Shown here in pieces: positions 45,881-57,705 of a DNA stretch of 64,000 bases; position 1 is the stretch's first letter; every line of letters begins with the position of its first letter. Below the pieces are notes generated by a model. That model was not told the origin of the DNA. It did not search any database and was given only the letters and a program-made list of their open reading frames with translations. The position numbers were made by a program, and so were the translations under genes. The stretch is from contig JANVCC010000261.1 in assembly GCA_025345505.1 (NCBI GenBank), positions 2,892,222-2,956,221 of the forward strand. The letters are read 5' to 3'. The DNA is from Todiramphus chloris collaris. Lineage: Eukaryota > Chordata > Aves > Coraciiformes > Alcedinidae.

Positions 45881-47716
45881 TGTGTTAACAAATCTGAGTG
45901 GCACCATAAAACTGCAGAGTACTGTGAATAGTAACTCCATTTAAGACAAGAATGAAAATAGGTAATTTACACTACTCTGGATTTACCAGTGTGACCCAAT
46001 CAGGTAAAAACTTAGAAGATGCTGACAATACAGAAGAGATGGAAGTAAACAGCATAAAGCAGAGGGCTCATAGATCAAGTCAGACCAATCTGTTACCTGT
46101 CTTAGGTAAGAAAATTAATTTTTTGGATAAGAGAAATGCGAGTCTGTTGAGTTTGTCTGGACTTAAGAGAAGCATGGGAAATTATTTGTTAAGTTGAAGA
46201 AAATGGGGATTAATAGGGAACTCTAGAGTAAGAATCTGTCTAGAAGACAGAGGAGTGGATTTTATATAACAAGGGATTTTCATCATCAAAGGCCTTTGAA
46301 CAGTACAGTGCTTCTTCATTTCTGTCTCTCAGATAGTATGGATCCCAAAATGTTATTTATCACACTACTTGTCCACTGTTGTTCGTGGGGGTTTTTTTAA
46401 ACATCTTTTTCTCCACCACTGTCTATAATGCTGTACTAAGGAGAACCTGATACACAGAGTCTTGTCACTTAACTCATGCCATGAGTGTCACAGATTCCCA
46501 TAATGCACGATGGTGATGTCATTCTTGTGCATTACACTCTTCAGCATCACTAGTCTGTGATACGTGACTGGTTTTTGTTTTTTCCACGCTTACACAGAAA
46601 TGTTAAGACAGTGCTTTGCATCCTGATACCTTCAAAGAAAGGTACGAAGGAAACTGAGCTTGGGTAGCCTTGTTAAAGACAGAATGTGATTGCCTCCAGA
46701 AAAAGGTCTTTTATTTGTTCCAGACATGTTTACAGAATATCTTTGAGGAATCTGGCAGCATATTTCAATGGATATCTGCCCAAGGATAACTAACAGATAT
46801 ATTACAGTCTCCAATAGTGGATGAACTGTAACAGATGTAATGAAGTGAGTGGTGCAGGAAAAGCACAGGATAAAATGGGAGATATCACAGTTGGAAGGCT
46901 AGTGTCTTTCTTCTCACAGATTGATTAAATATGTGGTAGTTCACAGCAAGAAAAGAAAGGTAAATATGGTTTCACTTGAAGAAGGTGACTCCAAAACAGC
47001 TTTGCTGGGCTGGGAATAGTGTTACAGGCAGGGGACAACTGAAGGTCTTGCCAACCTTTCCTGCCTCTAGTGTAACATTTGTTCCTGTGGTGCAGGTGAT
47101 CATGGTCACGTTTCAAACTTTTTCAAAATAAAAAAAAATTACTCAGTGTAGCTGTAGGTGTCCACTATATTTTATCTGTTTGCTATAAAAAAGCTGTGAA
47201 AGAAACTTCTACCATTCGTTTTTGGAAATGTCTGTTATTTAAATACTGTCAAGCTATCAATCAATACTCCTCTGCAAACCGAACCAACTTTTGAACTGGG
47301 AAAAATGATGACAAAATATATTGACGGTTTTAGGCTTGTGACGGTGCTCCTCGGTCAAGAAGGTAATTTCCATCTCTATGTTCTTCAATACTAGCAGTTT
47401 TATTACTTTATTTTTTCTTATCTTAAGGGAAGACTGTAAATGTTTGTCGAGTGGGTGAGGCATTGAGCAAAAAGCACTTGTAAGAAAGGGTAGCAGGCAA
47501 CAGCATGTTCTTAAGCAGCATAGGAGAAAATGAGAACTGCTACATTAATCACTATTATGAAGAAACCTGGGAAGAACAGATTATCAAGAGAGGCTCCTGA
47601 AACTGTGAAATCATTTCCTTATATCTGAAAAGATATATGTATAACCTGATGGCTAAAATTATTTTCCAGAAATATGGCCATTCTGGAGTAGGCTGTGTAT
47701 AAAGAGGCATCTACAG

Positions 47717-47750
47717 CTGAATATGAGCTGAATAGACTGAATATGAGCTG
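47717..47750. repeat. 14-bp duplication with 20-bp period
   Basis: CTGAATATGAGCTG occurs at 47717-47730 and 47737-47750, separated by AATAGA. This is a local duplication. Confidence 0.85.
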
Positions 47751-49785
47751 CCCTTTATTAGTGTGGTCGATGCTGGGTGATAGCACATTCAGGTTGTTTC
47801 CTGTGCCTGCTGGTCACATCCTTATTTACAATGCCCATCTCTAACTCAGGCCCATCACAGCACTGCAAGATATGTGTAAATCTTCAGATTACTGCACACA
47901 GCAGGTTCCTGTACAAGTTGCCAGCTCACGGGTACCTACATCTTAAATGCTGCACCTAGGAACACCTTGGCCCAGGTTGTCCTTTTCAGATGTTCTCAGA
48001 AAGTCTTTGTAATTTAAAGACTATTACAGTCAGGAAACATAAACCTATATAAAAAATTCCCTTTCTTTTCTTCTTGCTTCTCTTTAGCCCTCTCCCTACT
48101 AGAAAATGAATAGTAAGTACTATCTTGTGAAACTAAGAAACTAAAAATTGCCAGGCAATCTCATGTTATGTCCACATAGCTTATGTATAGAGTATGGGTT
48201 ACAGTACCTGGACACTTTTCTACTCTCATATTGCAGAAACCTGTGCATCTTTTACACACAAACACAGATTTGTAGTGTTCTTTCCAATGAGCAAGTATGT
48301 AGTGGTTTTCTGCTTACATAAACTAAGTGATGGTGTAGCTGCATGCTATGACACAAACATATCTCGTGTATATTTACAGGGAGCAGAATACAGTCTAGTT
48401 TAATTATGCAAAAATATTTATCTCTTCCCTATTACCATATCTGAAAAGTGTATTTCCCACTCCCACAGTTAAATGTATCCTCATATCTATTTCTCATATG
48501 TAGTGCTCAGCACAGTGCTTTACGTTTTCAAAGTGTTTTAGAAACATTAACTAATTAACTAATGCATGTCATTATGGGCCTGTGAATCTTGGATGTCAAA
48601 AGACAAGGAAACCATAGTGAATTAAATAAAAACCAGATGAAATTGCCAGCATAGCACCCCCAACACAGCAAATTTTTCTACCCTGTGCAAATCTATTCTC
48701 TGACCTGCAAAACTGTTTCTTGCTTTTTGCCTCTGGTGTGTGACACCACTGCTTGGTGATAATCCTTCCTTTCACTTTACCTCCCATAACGTATTGGGCC
48801 AGTTACAACCACATGGCATATGTCTGTTCCTGGTTCAGTGCCTGTGAGCATAAGATTGTAATGTCCTTGAGATGAGGTTGAGATGGCATTTATTCTAAGA
48901 CATACTCACTGCATAGTCTTAGAACAGGAATGAGTATAAATGCAGTAATGGTGACTTCTGATTCATAAAAAAATCCTATTTGTCAATTTAGATGAGAATC
49001 ATAGTCTTGAGAGTGCAAACCTAAATATGAGGCTTAATGTAGGAGACATTTATGTCCCTTGATACAGTTCTGATTTCTAAAGTATTATCTATATAAAGCT
49101 GCTTCCTGGGAGAACATCCCTCACAGACTTGAATCAGGCCACTAGAAGAAGTCATCATTTGACTCACAGCTTATTCATTGTCATTCTCTTTCCTTGCATC
49201 CCTTCAGACAGGGGCAGAGAGTGAATTGTTGTCTAGATCAATTTTTATGTATTTGCTCCTAGCCTCCCTTTTCCAAACTTAGTCATGCCTACCCCTACAT
49301 GAGTATAAGGTATGTTCCTCATGTGCCTCAGCTTTTCATTGAGAGAAGGGTTCCTGATATGTAAAAAATCAGATTGAATATTGCTCATTACATTCCCCTT
49401 ACCAGAATAAAAGACCCAAACAGCTTCACTAAAGGAGAAAGCTGCAAAGGGAGAAGGGAGAACAGTAGAACAGGCAGGTTTCTAGGTGTGGCCATTACAA
49501 TCACAGCATGTCACTCTGCTTTTTGTAATGACTAGATGGGCAGGTTTGCTGAACTGGTGGGAGTTTGTAATACAAAAGGGTTGAAAATGACTCTATGAAG
49601 ATATTCTTAAATTAGAATATACTACGGTGGTTTGATTATCTTCTGTGCCAGATCCACAAGCCCAACTCTTCAGTATTATTAGGGGGCAAATTAAAGTTGT
49701 AGGTAAAAGGTGTCTTAATAACTGCTGGATAATAACAAAGTTCTGACAATTTAAATTGATTTTGTACCTCAGCATTAATAACTGC

Positions 49786-49845
49786 ACAGCTATTATACAG
49801 CTATTAATGATGATACAGCTATTATAATTACAGCTATTGTAATAA
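49786..49845. repeat. Four spaced copies of ACAGCTATT
   Basis: ACAGCTATT starts at 49786, 49797, 49815 and 49830. The spacing (11, 18, 15 bp) is irregular, so this is a degenerate short tandem array and not a perfect microsatellite. Each copy carries the core AGCT. Confidence 0.8.
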
Positions 49846-52800
49846 ATGAGGAAATGATTTCACTGGCTTAAGCAGAAGCATTATAATTCCATCTATATGA
49901 ATGGCAGTTTTCCTCCTCCTAGAGATACTTCATTAGCACAATCATACTTGTCTAGTAGTAGCACCTAAGAGTCCCTTACTGGTATGAAAGCATTCCTAAC
50001 AGCAGTGCCAAGTTGCCTTGCAGTTAATGTGAAGAGGCCTGAACTATAAATATTTTCATGACCTTTATGAGAGCAACCAGATTGTTAATTTTAAATGATA
50101 AGTATTTAAACAGGTTGGAAAAGCTGGACTGTACCACTGAAAATTTGCCATTAAGATTTTTTTTTCCTCCAGAAATATATGTTCGAGTGATTAATTACTT
50201 TATGTTATGCTTGTCATAAATCTCCCTGATGCACAGTGTTCCCCCATCTGTCTGTCTCATTGCCACATTATCTCTTGCTCTAGGTGTAAGTATGGTTCCT
50301 TCCTTTGCAGATATGTGGATAGATAGGCACCCAGAAGGTCTTCTTCATAGAAAATGTGTGCAGAGCTCCGTCAAAGTACAATGTGCTCTTGATTGGGTGG
50401 TTACACAACAAGCATTCAGAGACAGGTTTGTCTTTTACTGCTATGGACAGTGCCCCATTAAATGGGCTTCTCCCAGATGCCACTGCTCTCAGCTGAGTTC
50501 TTCAATCTCTATGACAATACAAAATAACTGTATTCAGTTCAAACATGTTCCTGATTTTAATCTGTCTTTTAACAGAAAGCCAATAGATCAAATCTTCCCT
50601 TTAAATTATGGCTAATAGAACGCTGGTGCAGAGCTTCTGAATGTTATTTTTTCTGCTAAGATGAAGACACTTTTTCCAGAGCTAATGAAACTTTTATAAA
50701 GCTGGATTCATCCCTGTCTATCAGATCTTGGGAGAGAATGTTATAATCAATGCTTAACGATATAAATGTCTATGGTTGGTACATTCAAGGACATCTTTCG
50801 CAGCTTTGTGAATAAAAGATATTATCACCTCATATAAAGTAGGAAGAAGAGATGAGATGCATGAACGTGAACCACGCATTGGGGACTAGTTTAAGGCACA
50901 GTGCTTTGTAAAATCTGATAGTAAAAGTAGACTTCCCTGAAGCTTTATTTGGCAGTTTAAAAAAAAAAAGCCTGGTTTACCCCTTCATGTATTATACCCA
51001 CATCTAGTGTATATTCCTAAGCCAGTGTTAGATGAAGGGCTTTAATTTATTGAAAACAGTTTGAGATACTTAAAATAACTTATTTCTTAGAAGCACATGG
51101 GTAGATGTCCAGTTAGCTGCATAGCTACTCATTCACAATTACTACCTTTTACTCCTACTGTATATAACTTGTGCTCTCTCATTGTTTTAAACTTTAAAAT
51201 CCATAATTAAGCAGTGATTTTGCCTTTTTGGTCTTGCACAGATCAGCAAAACTGGATCTTCCATTTAAACTAGTATGTGCTTCTGTATACAAACACTTCT
51301 TTAGCATACTGCTTGAGAATCAGTGGTGTTTCTTGTGACTCATATTTTAGGTGCAATCCTTTGGCACCCATCGTTTTGCTCTTTCTCTGCTCTGAAAAAA
51401 AAAAAAAAACCAAACCACCAAACCAAAAATAAACTCCCAAAAAGTCTGTAGTACAGTCTGAAGAAAGAAGTCATTTACAATCATGACAACACACCCACGA
51501 AGACCTGTGTTTTCCCCCATCATATTTCTACTTTATTCCATTGAAGTGAGCTTGCAAACATATATTTTTTTTCCATTTTCTCCCTGAAATGTTCATTCTT
51601 ATTTAACTATATGGTATGTATTGAAATGTGGTACATGTAAATAAGTTTTAACGACAATTCTGTTCATAAAAAGATTAAAATGGGATACCAAACGTTTGGT
51701 GAATTGTTGGGCACTTTGATTAGATTCAACAGATCAATAGCTTGTTATTTTCATGAATTACTATAATTCTAGCAGTTTCCTGTTTTCTTGCAGCATATGT
51801 TGTTTGCATTTATATTGTAATTTGCCTTACAATTTGTGATATAATCTTAAGGAAACACTTAATGTATTCTTGATATATAGGGTCCCCTACAGTAAGGTTT
51901 TCAACAGTCAAGCTCAGCTAAACTATTTGGATTTAAGCAGAAGAAAGGAAATTAATAGTAAGACATTAATGAGAACTTTTTCAAGGAATTGCAGAACGTT
52001 GAGAAGAAACTCTTTGAAATGTGTCTGTGTTGAATACGTCCACAGCTCAATATAACATCCCCAATAGTTATGTCTTTTAAATATTACATAGTCAGCCTTC
52101 AAACAGAAAGACTTATGCCATTCACTACATTGAGGCAATAATGACAAACAATTACACCGGGTCTTGGCATGAGCCACAATCTCTCACCATAAAGTTCATT
52201 GAGCATGAGCAGGACCATACCTAAATACCATCAAGACTTCTATAGAATTCATTAACTAGAAGATAGGGATTTGGTATAACCAAAGTTTCCACTCTGAGCA
52301 AAATTCAGACAATACTTCTGTGAGGAGTGAACTTTCTGATGAAGGTGGAGGTGCAGCAGACCCACAACCTCAAGTACCTAACATCTCCAAAATTAGAGAG
52401 GTCCTCATGAGTGTGTAGTACCAGGTTTAGACCTCCCTTCTGCCTGATTTTGACCGGGGACTGGAACCTGGGTATTTCTGTGTTTCAAGCATGTCATTAA
52501 CAGCAAATTTCAGTATATGTGTGTGAAAAAGTATAAACTTTTATAAAGTATAAATTATAAAAGATGAGAGTTCCTGTCTGTTTGCTAATGTATGAGGGAA
52601 GATATGCTCCTTCTAGCTCTATAGAGTGCTGTTGAGCAAAATGCCTAAGCCAGAAGTTTGTCTGCATGAATTAATGTGGAAATACTCTGTCTGCCTTTTT
52701 CAGAAATGTCTACTGAGCCCCCCTCCCATCCACCACTGCTGCACTAGAATTATGAACGTGGTACAAATAATTAAATATTCAGTCATTTAGAGAAGCTGTC

Positions 52801-54104
52801 TAAGAAGTGTGTTTAGTGCGTGGTTTGTAAAAGCTCTAGTTTCAAATAGTGGGCCTGAATCAGACACCAGATCCAGGTTTCCTGAAGTATTCTCCTGTTT
52901 TGTCTGTCTCTTCTCAAAATCTTATTTTTCCCTTTTTATTCTCTGGTTGAAAATAATCCTGTGACACCATCAAAGAGAATTTTGATTTTCTGGGTGGTTG
53001 ATACCAAAGAAAAAAGGCCTTCCCATTACCTCATGCTAGGCATCTGAAGTGCTCCAAGTCACCTTCTGGAGACTGACCGCTCCCCAGTAGTTGCCTGGGG
53101 AAGGGCAACTCTACTTTGGAGTTCAGAGCACTGAGTGAATCCAGGTTAAACGTGAACACCTTCCTACCACAGAGAATAAAAGGTGAATGGTGAGGCACTG
53201 TAGGATAGTAGGATGGCTTGCAATATATATTGAGCTAAAGGAGGGACAGACAACAGAAGACAGGAAGAGCTCAGAGCACAGTGGTTGTATTATAGAGGAC
53301 TGAATAAATCCAGATGGCATCCAAACACGTTGCAGGAATTGCAGAAGGAAAAATCAGTAGCTGGAACTCTTAGGATATTTATTTGCATATATATTTACTA
53401 TTTGAGATGGTTTTGCTCTTGAATTCTAAAAATTATTAAATGCATTAGCTTTACCGTATGGTTTCCATTGTAGGAGCGTGTGTTGGATATCTGCCTACTT
53501 GTAGCTCTTTTCAGACTGTCAGTTTCCTCCTATTTACTGACTTTTTTATTATTATAATTACATGATAAATAGTACAGATTACAGATTTTTTCCTGATTAA
53601 TGTTGCTACTGAGACATTTACTCTTGGAATACAATTACAAGAAAATATGCATTTACTCCATCTTTAGGATTGCTTAAATAATAATAAAAAAAACCCCAAC
53701 CCTTGTCACTTGGTAAATCTCTTAGAAAAACATTTTTGTTTTGCCAGATCTTATGTTTCATACAGACGGCATGCACCATGCTAACAGTCAAAATACAGTA
53801 TCCCTGTAATATCAATATTTTATACACAGCCATTTCATAAGCCACAACCTTGCAACTTAAAACAATAATTCTCGGTCATAATAAAGATAATTAGGGATGA
53901 ACGTCCCCATTCTGTTCATTTCTAATCTCCTAATCTCTGTAAGCAAGAATATTAAACTCCTGTAATCCATAGATAATATGGTGGGAGTGACTCACCACAG
54001 TTGTATACTGTGATCAAATTAGTTACCTCAGAGGCATTTCTTTCCCTACAAATGAGAAAAACAATCCAGAAAAGGAAAATAAAATAACAGGTTTGGGGTG
54101 TTGT

Positions 54105-54134
54105 CCCCCCCCCAGTCCCCCTGTCTCCCGCCCC
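54105..54134 (-). other. G-quadruplex motif on the minus strand
   Basis: The plus strand has C9, then AGT, C5, TGTCT, C3, G and C4. The minus strand therefore has four G runs with loops of 1, 5 and 3 bases, which fits the canonical G3+N1-7 rule. It is isolated in AT-rich DNA. Formation in cells is not shown by sequence. Confidence 0.6.
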
Positions 54135-54233
54135 AGGTGTCTCTAAAAACCAGCTATTTGTAACAACAAATCTAAGTGTAGTTCTGAATGCTATTTACAT
54201 AGCATGCAGAGGACAAATTAATAAATGATAGAA

Positions 54234-54249
54234 TTTTGACATGTCAAAA
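54234..54249. other. Perfect 16-bp palindrome
   Basis: TTTTGACATGTCAAAA is identical to its own reverse complement. The centre TGACATGTCA contains two inverted TGACA half-sites of the kind bound by TALE homeodomain factors (MEIS/TGIF, and IRX for ACATGT). Binding is inference. It lies about 100 bp from the C-rich motif at 54105-54134 in unique sequence. Confidence 0.6.
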
Positions 54250-55067
54250 GCAAAATCATAAATAATTTAGGCACTTTTATTCTCATCTGTTGAACATGTA
54301 AGTGGGATTTTTGTGAGGAATTTATAAAACACATATAGAGAAGACTTTTAAAGGTGTAGTGCATATCCTTGTAGATGTGAACCTACACACCAATGACCCA
54401 TACTGAAGATTTGAGGATGTTATCTCACATAAAGCCTGTAAAACTCCACCAAATAACCTGCATTTCCTGAAATATCTCACTTAACCAGGTCAGGCAAACT
54501 CACTTTCTTCAATCTTTATTTCTAAATCATGTTTTCTAAACCTTTTCCTCACTGTTGCTTTCCTCTGGATTCTTTCCAACGGCTCCACATCTCTCTGCCA
54601 AAAACTCCACGTGATACAGCCAGAACCAAGTAGAGTGGAAGGATGAATTCATGAATCTAACATGACACTCCTATTTGTACACTGACTTTCCATCATTGTG
54701 CTTGTATATTGGAGTATGATGTTTGGGGTTTTTTTAATTCACATTGCAAGGTGCTTTTAAAAAAATGTTTGTCTTTTATCCTCTAAACACTTAGTCACGT
54801 GCTTCAATTGTCTTGAGTTTAAGGGAACAATTCATGTGTGTAAAACAATGCACATATTTAAGCATTTCAAAGGTCAAGGCCAAATATTCCTGTCAAGGAA
54901 TTTTGAACAAAACTGGAGAGCCAACCTGAGTCAAACACATAGTAAGCCAATAGCAGGGTTCTCTAATGTAATTAAATATTTTCAGCCCTGTACTTCAGAT
55001 GTGGGATCCAAATGTACCATCGTATGAAGAGCTAAAAATGGCAATATTAATATTCTGCATCGCTTAT

Positions 55068-55086
55068 GGGAGGGGGGGAGGGAGGG
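55068..55086 (+). other. Canonical G-quadruplex motif
   Basis: GGG-A-GGGGGGG-A-GGG-A-GGG gives four G runs with single-base loops, the most stable class of predicted G-quadruplex. It stands in otherwise AT-rich DNA. Confidence 0.7.
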
Positions 55087-56739
55087 TAGTTATTTTATTT
55101 CTAATCCAGTTTTAGTTTACTTTTTCAATAACTAGAATATACTTGGGTTCACTGACTTGCAATGTTTTATTAAGATACACAGCAACATTTCCATAGTCAG
55201 AGTGAAAGCAGAATACGAATTAAAAATTTTTGCAGAAATGCTTCTCATGATCTGGTAGTAGATGAAGGAAGAATGGGTTGCTCAAATAAAATGTGTTTAT
55301 TTATAAGCTGCTTCAGGAAAAAACAAAATCAACATAATATCTGGTATTCAGTTTCCTTTGATTTTGTCACAATGCAATTCAGTAGTTAACAGAAACTTTA
55401 GTATTAATTGTTCATTTCTTGGTTGATTCTATCTCAGGTGTGTAAATCTGGTTGGTTTTTTTCTTGATTGTAAATATCTTGTTACCATTTTCATAGATGC
55501 TCCCAAGAAGCTTTTCATTTCATCGCTGATTTTCTAAATAATTAATTCAGAATGTCTTCCAAAATGGGTTTGCTTCTTAAAATTTTATTGTATTTTATTT
55601 GGACATTTTTACCTATGTGATTATGTAAATAATCATTTAGTTAAAGGTACCATTATTGAGCTGCTTTTAAGGATGTTCAGTACACAACAGCTGACCCATC
55701 ATGATGTGATTACTCATGTTGCCTTCATTTTCATTTCAACCAGAATGCAGGGTTTTCTTGGTCCTATTGTAAGAGCAGAAAAACAATTATTTTATGCATG
55801 ACTGATGATAGTGATGGAGACTCTATATGGGACACAGCAGGAAGCTGAGAACTGCTTGATGCTTCCAAATACCGTGTACTTACAGCACATTCAAATGTTG
55901 TAAGCCCTAAGTATGCAGTTTAATTTTATTTGTAACTTTAGAATTTCTGATTTTCTGTATATATATAAATATTTTTTACATTCTAATGGCGCACCAAAAA
56001 AAATAATACTTTTCAAAAAATGTATGATGCATCAGTTTTAAAGAGCAAATGAGTTCTGACTAAGTGGATGCTTTACTAAGGCAAACTGGTGTTAGAAGTT
56101 AATTGGGTTTGACTAGCAAGTCCAGTTATTGGCACAATTTACAAGCTTTTGCAGAATTGTGACCATTCTGCTATCATACAGTAATATGCACAATGTGAGG
56201 CCTGACAGTAAGTGCTTGCTATCTGACAGTAAGTAACGAATCCTCGTAAAAAATATCCTTATAAAATAGGCCCCTTTTTGAAATGAAATGTAGTACAAGA
56301 CTATTTTTCAGGATGCCTGAACACTTATTGCATCAGCATGTAATTAACTTTTCATTGTCTTTGTGACAAATCTGTTACAGGAGTGGTCAGTTGGTGTTTC
56401 TTTGTGGAGGAAAAAAAAGCTTCCTACAGGAGAAAATGTTTCTTAGAAAATACTATTATAATTATAGTAATTATTGTGTAATTTGAGAGGCTTCCTTGTT
56501 CTTTCTGGAGCACTAAAACTTTAAATCCTAAAGCAGCATTTCATAAATCCTACTGGTCACTTACATTATATATATTTTTTTTTCCTTCATGTGCTTGAAG
56601 TAATTCTAGTGAATGTTTAGACGTGCAACTGATTTAATCACTTCAGTAGTTCCTTTACCATCCAACATCAATTTAAAATCATTGAAGAGAACTGTGCAGA
56701 TGCGAAATGCTGTGTGATGCATTTTGGTTGTATTTAGTG
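55087..56739. other. AT-rich unique DNA
   Basis: About 1.65 kb with long AT stretches and TA runs near 55960-55975 and 56565-56580. It holds a direct duplication of CTGACAGTAAGT near 56204-56236. No gene is recognised. Confidence 0.5.
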
Positions 56740-57640
56740 TGAAGTGAGTTGATGTGAAAAAGCATTTAACCACTGTAGCTGTAACTGTTACTGTGAAGTA
56801 CGTTAAGTTTTGCAGCTAAATGAAGTTTCTTCTGTGAGAAAAATCGTTTAATTTGCCACTACCTGCGTGGCAGAAATCTTTCTAATTTTATGTGGGCATT
56901 GTGAGCGTTAGAGGTTGGTAATACATCTATCCCCCACTACTTTTGCTTTAATTATCCAAAGCCTGGAAAAACCTACCTCCCTTGAGAGCTTAACTATTGT
57001 TTAAATCCCTGTTTTCCTGCAGGATAACCAACTCCTGGCAATTGCCCTGGAGCCCAGAGTTTGCCTTTGCAGGCTCATGCGTGCACATCACACCACCCGT
57101 CTCTTCCCCTGACTGCCAATTCCATCCCAATGAGCTGGCAGGGTGCTCAAATTCACATCAATTCTGTTCCGTGATATTTTCATCAAATTGCCAAGCCTTA
57201 ATTGCATAAGTGGGCTACATGTTTTTTTTTGTGCTTGCACACCATTGTAAATAGGACTAGCTACATGATGCTGGCTGTAGGATATTTTACATCTCAGTGT
57301 CATTTTTTTCTGGGGTATCACTTTTTGTTCATCCCTTCATTGGTTGATTTTCTAGGTTTCTCTTTCATATTTTCACCAGAGAGTTTAGTGTCTTTGACTT
57401 TACGTCTCAGAGAAAGCTGATTTTGTCACTTTATCAGGGAATTCAGATGATTCGCAGAAAATCTGCAGAAGGCCAAGTCCTTTATTGGCTGGTTTCACTG
57501 GCACTTGGCAGATCACGTGAGTCGACCAAATGCTCTTATAGAGAGGGGCTGATTCACCATCCGCAGCTGTACCTGGAATTGTGGTCCGGCTTCTCCTTTG
57601 CCGTGTGTGCTCACGCCTGAAATCAGCTGCCAAGGTGATG
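56740..57640. promoter_or_regulatory. CpG-retaining conserved-looking noncoding block
   Basis: This 900-bp stretch has no simple repeat or transposon and has about 16 CpG, several times the local background. It carries clustered factor-like words: an E-box CACGTG (57514-57519), GCAGCTG near 57564, and TTAATTGCATAAG near 57199. A good splice acceptor (TGTTTTCCTGCAG, ending 57022) precedes a 62-codon open frame to 57209 with no matching donor. Open frames on both strands overlap, which fits general stop-poor composition better than coding. I favour an enhancer or distal regulatory element. A terminal exon is the alternative. Confidence 0.35.
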
Positions 57641-57679
57641 CCAACAGCAGTTTTGGTACCACTTCAATGCAGAGGATTT

Positions 57680-57705
57680 GGGAAGGGGAAAGAAGGGGAG
57701 GGGGG
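57680..57705 (+). other. G-quadruplex motif in a purine-rich tract
   Basis: GGG, AA, GGGG, AAAGAA, GGGG, A, GGGGGG: four G runs with loops of 2, 6 and 1 bases. It lies 40 bp beyond the CpG-retaining block at 56740-57640. Confidence 0.65.

Larger units (their letters stand above)
45881..54104. other. Long unique AT-rich region without recognised genes
   Basis: About 8.2 kb. It contains a 20-bp-period duplication (47717-47750), a repeated ACAGCTATTA motif (49786-49845), an 8-bp inverted repeat (46501-46534) and an A-rich run at 51396-51430. The longest frame (50229-50615, 128 codons, +) has no recognisable domain and no splice context. No RNA gene or family repeat is recognised. Confidence 0.45.

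Noticed and set aside
50229-50615. 128-codon plus-strand frame
   Set aside because: No domain and no consistent codon bias. The overlapping minus-strand frame is also open.
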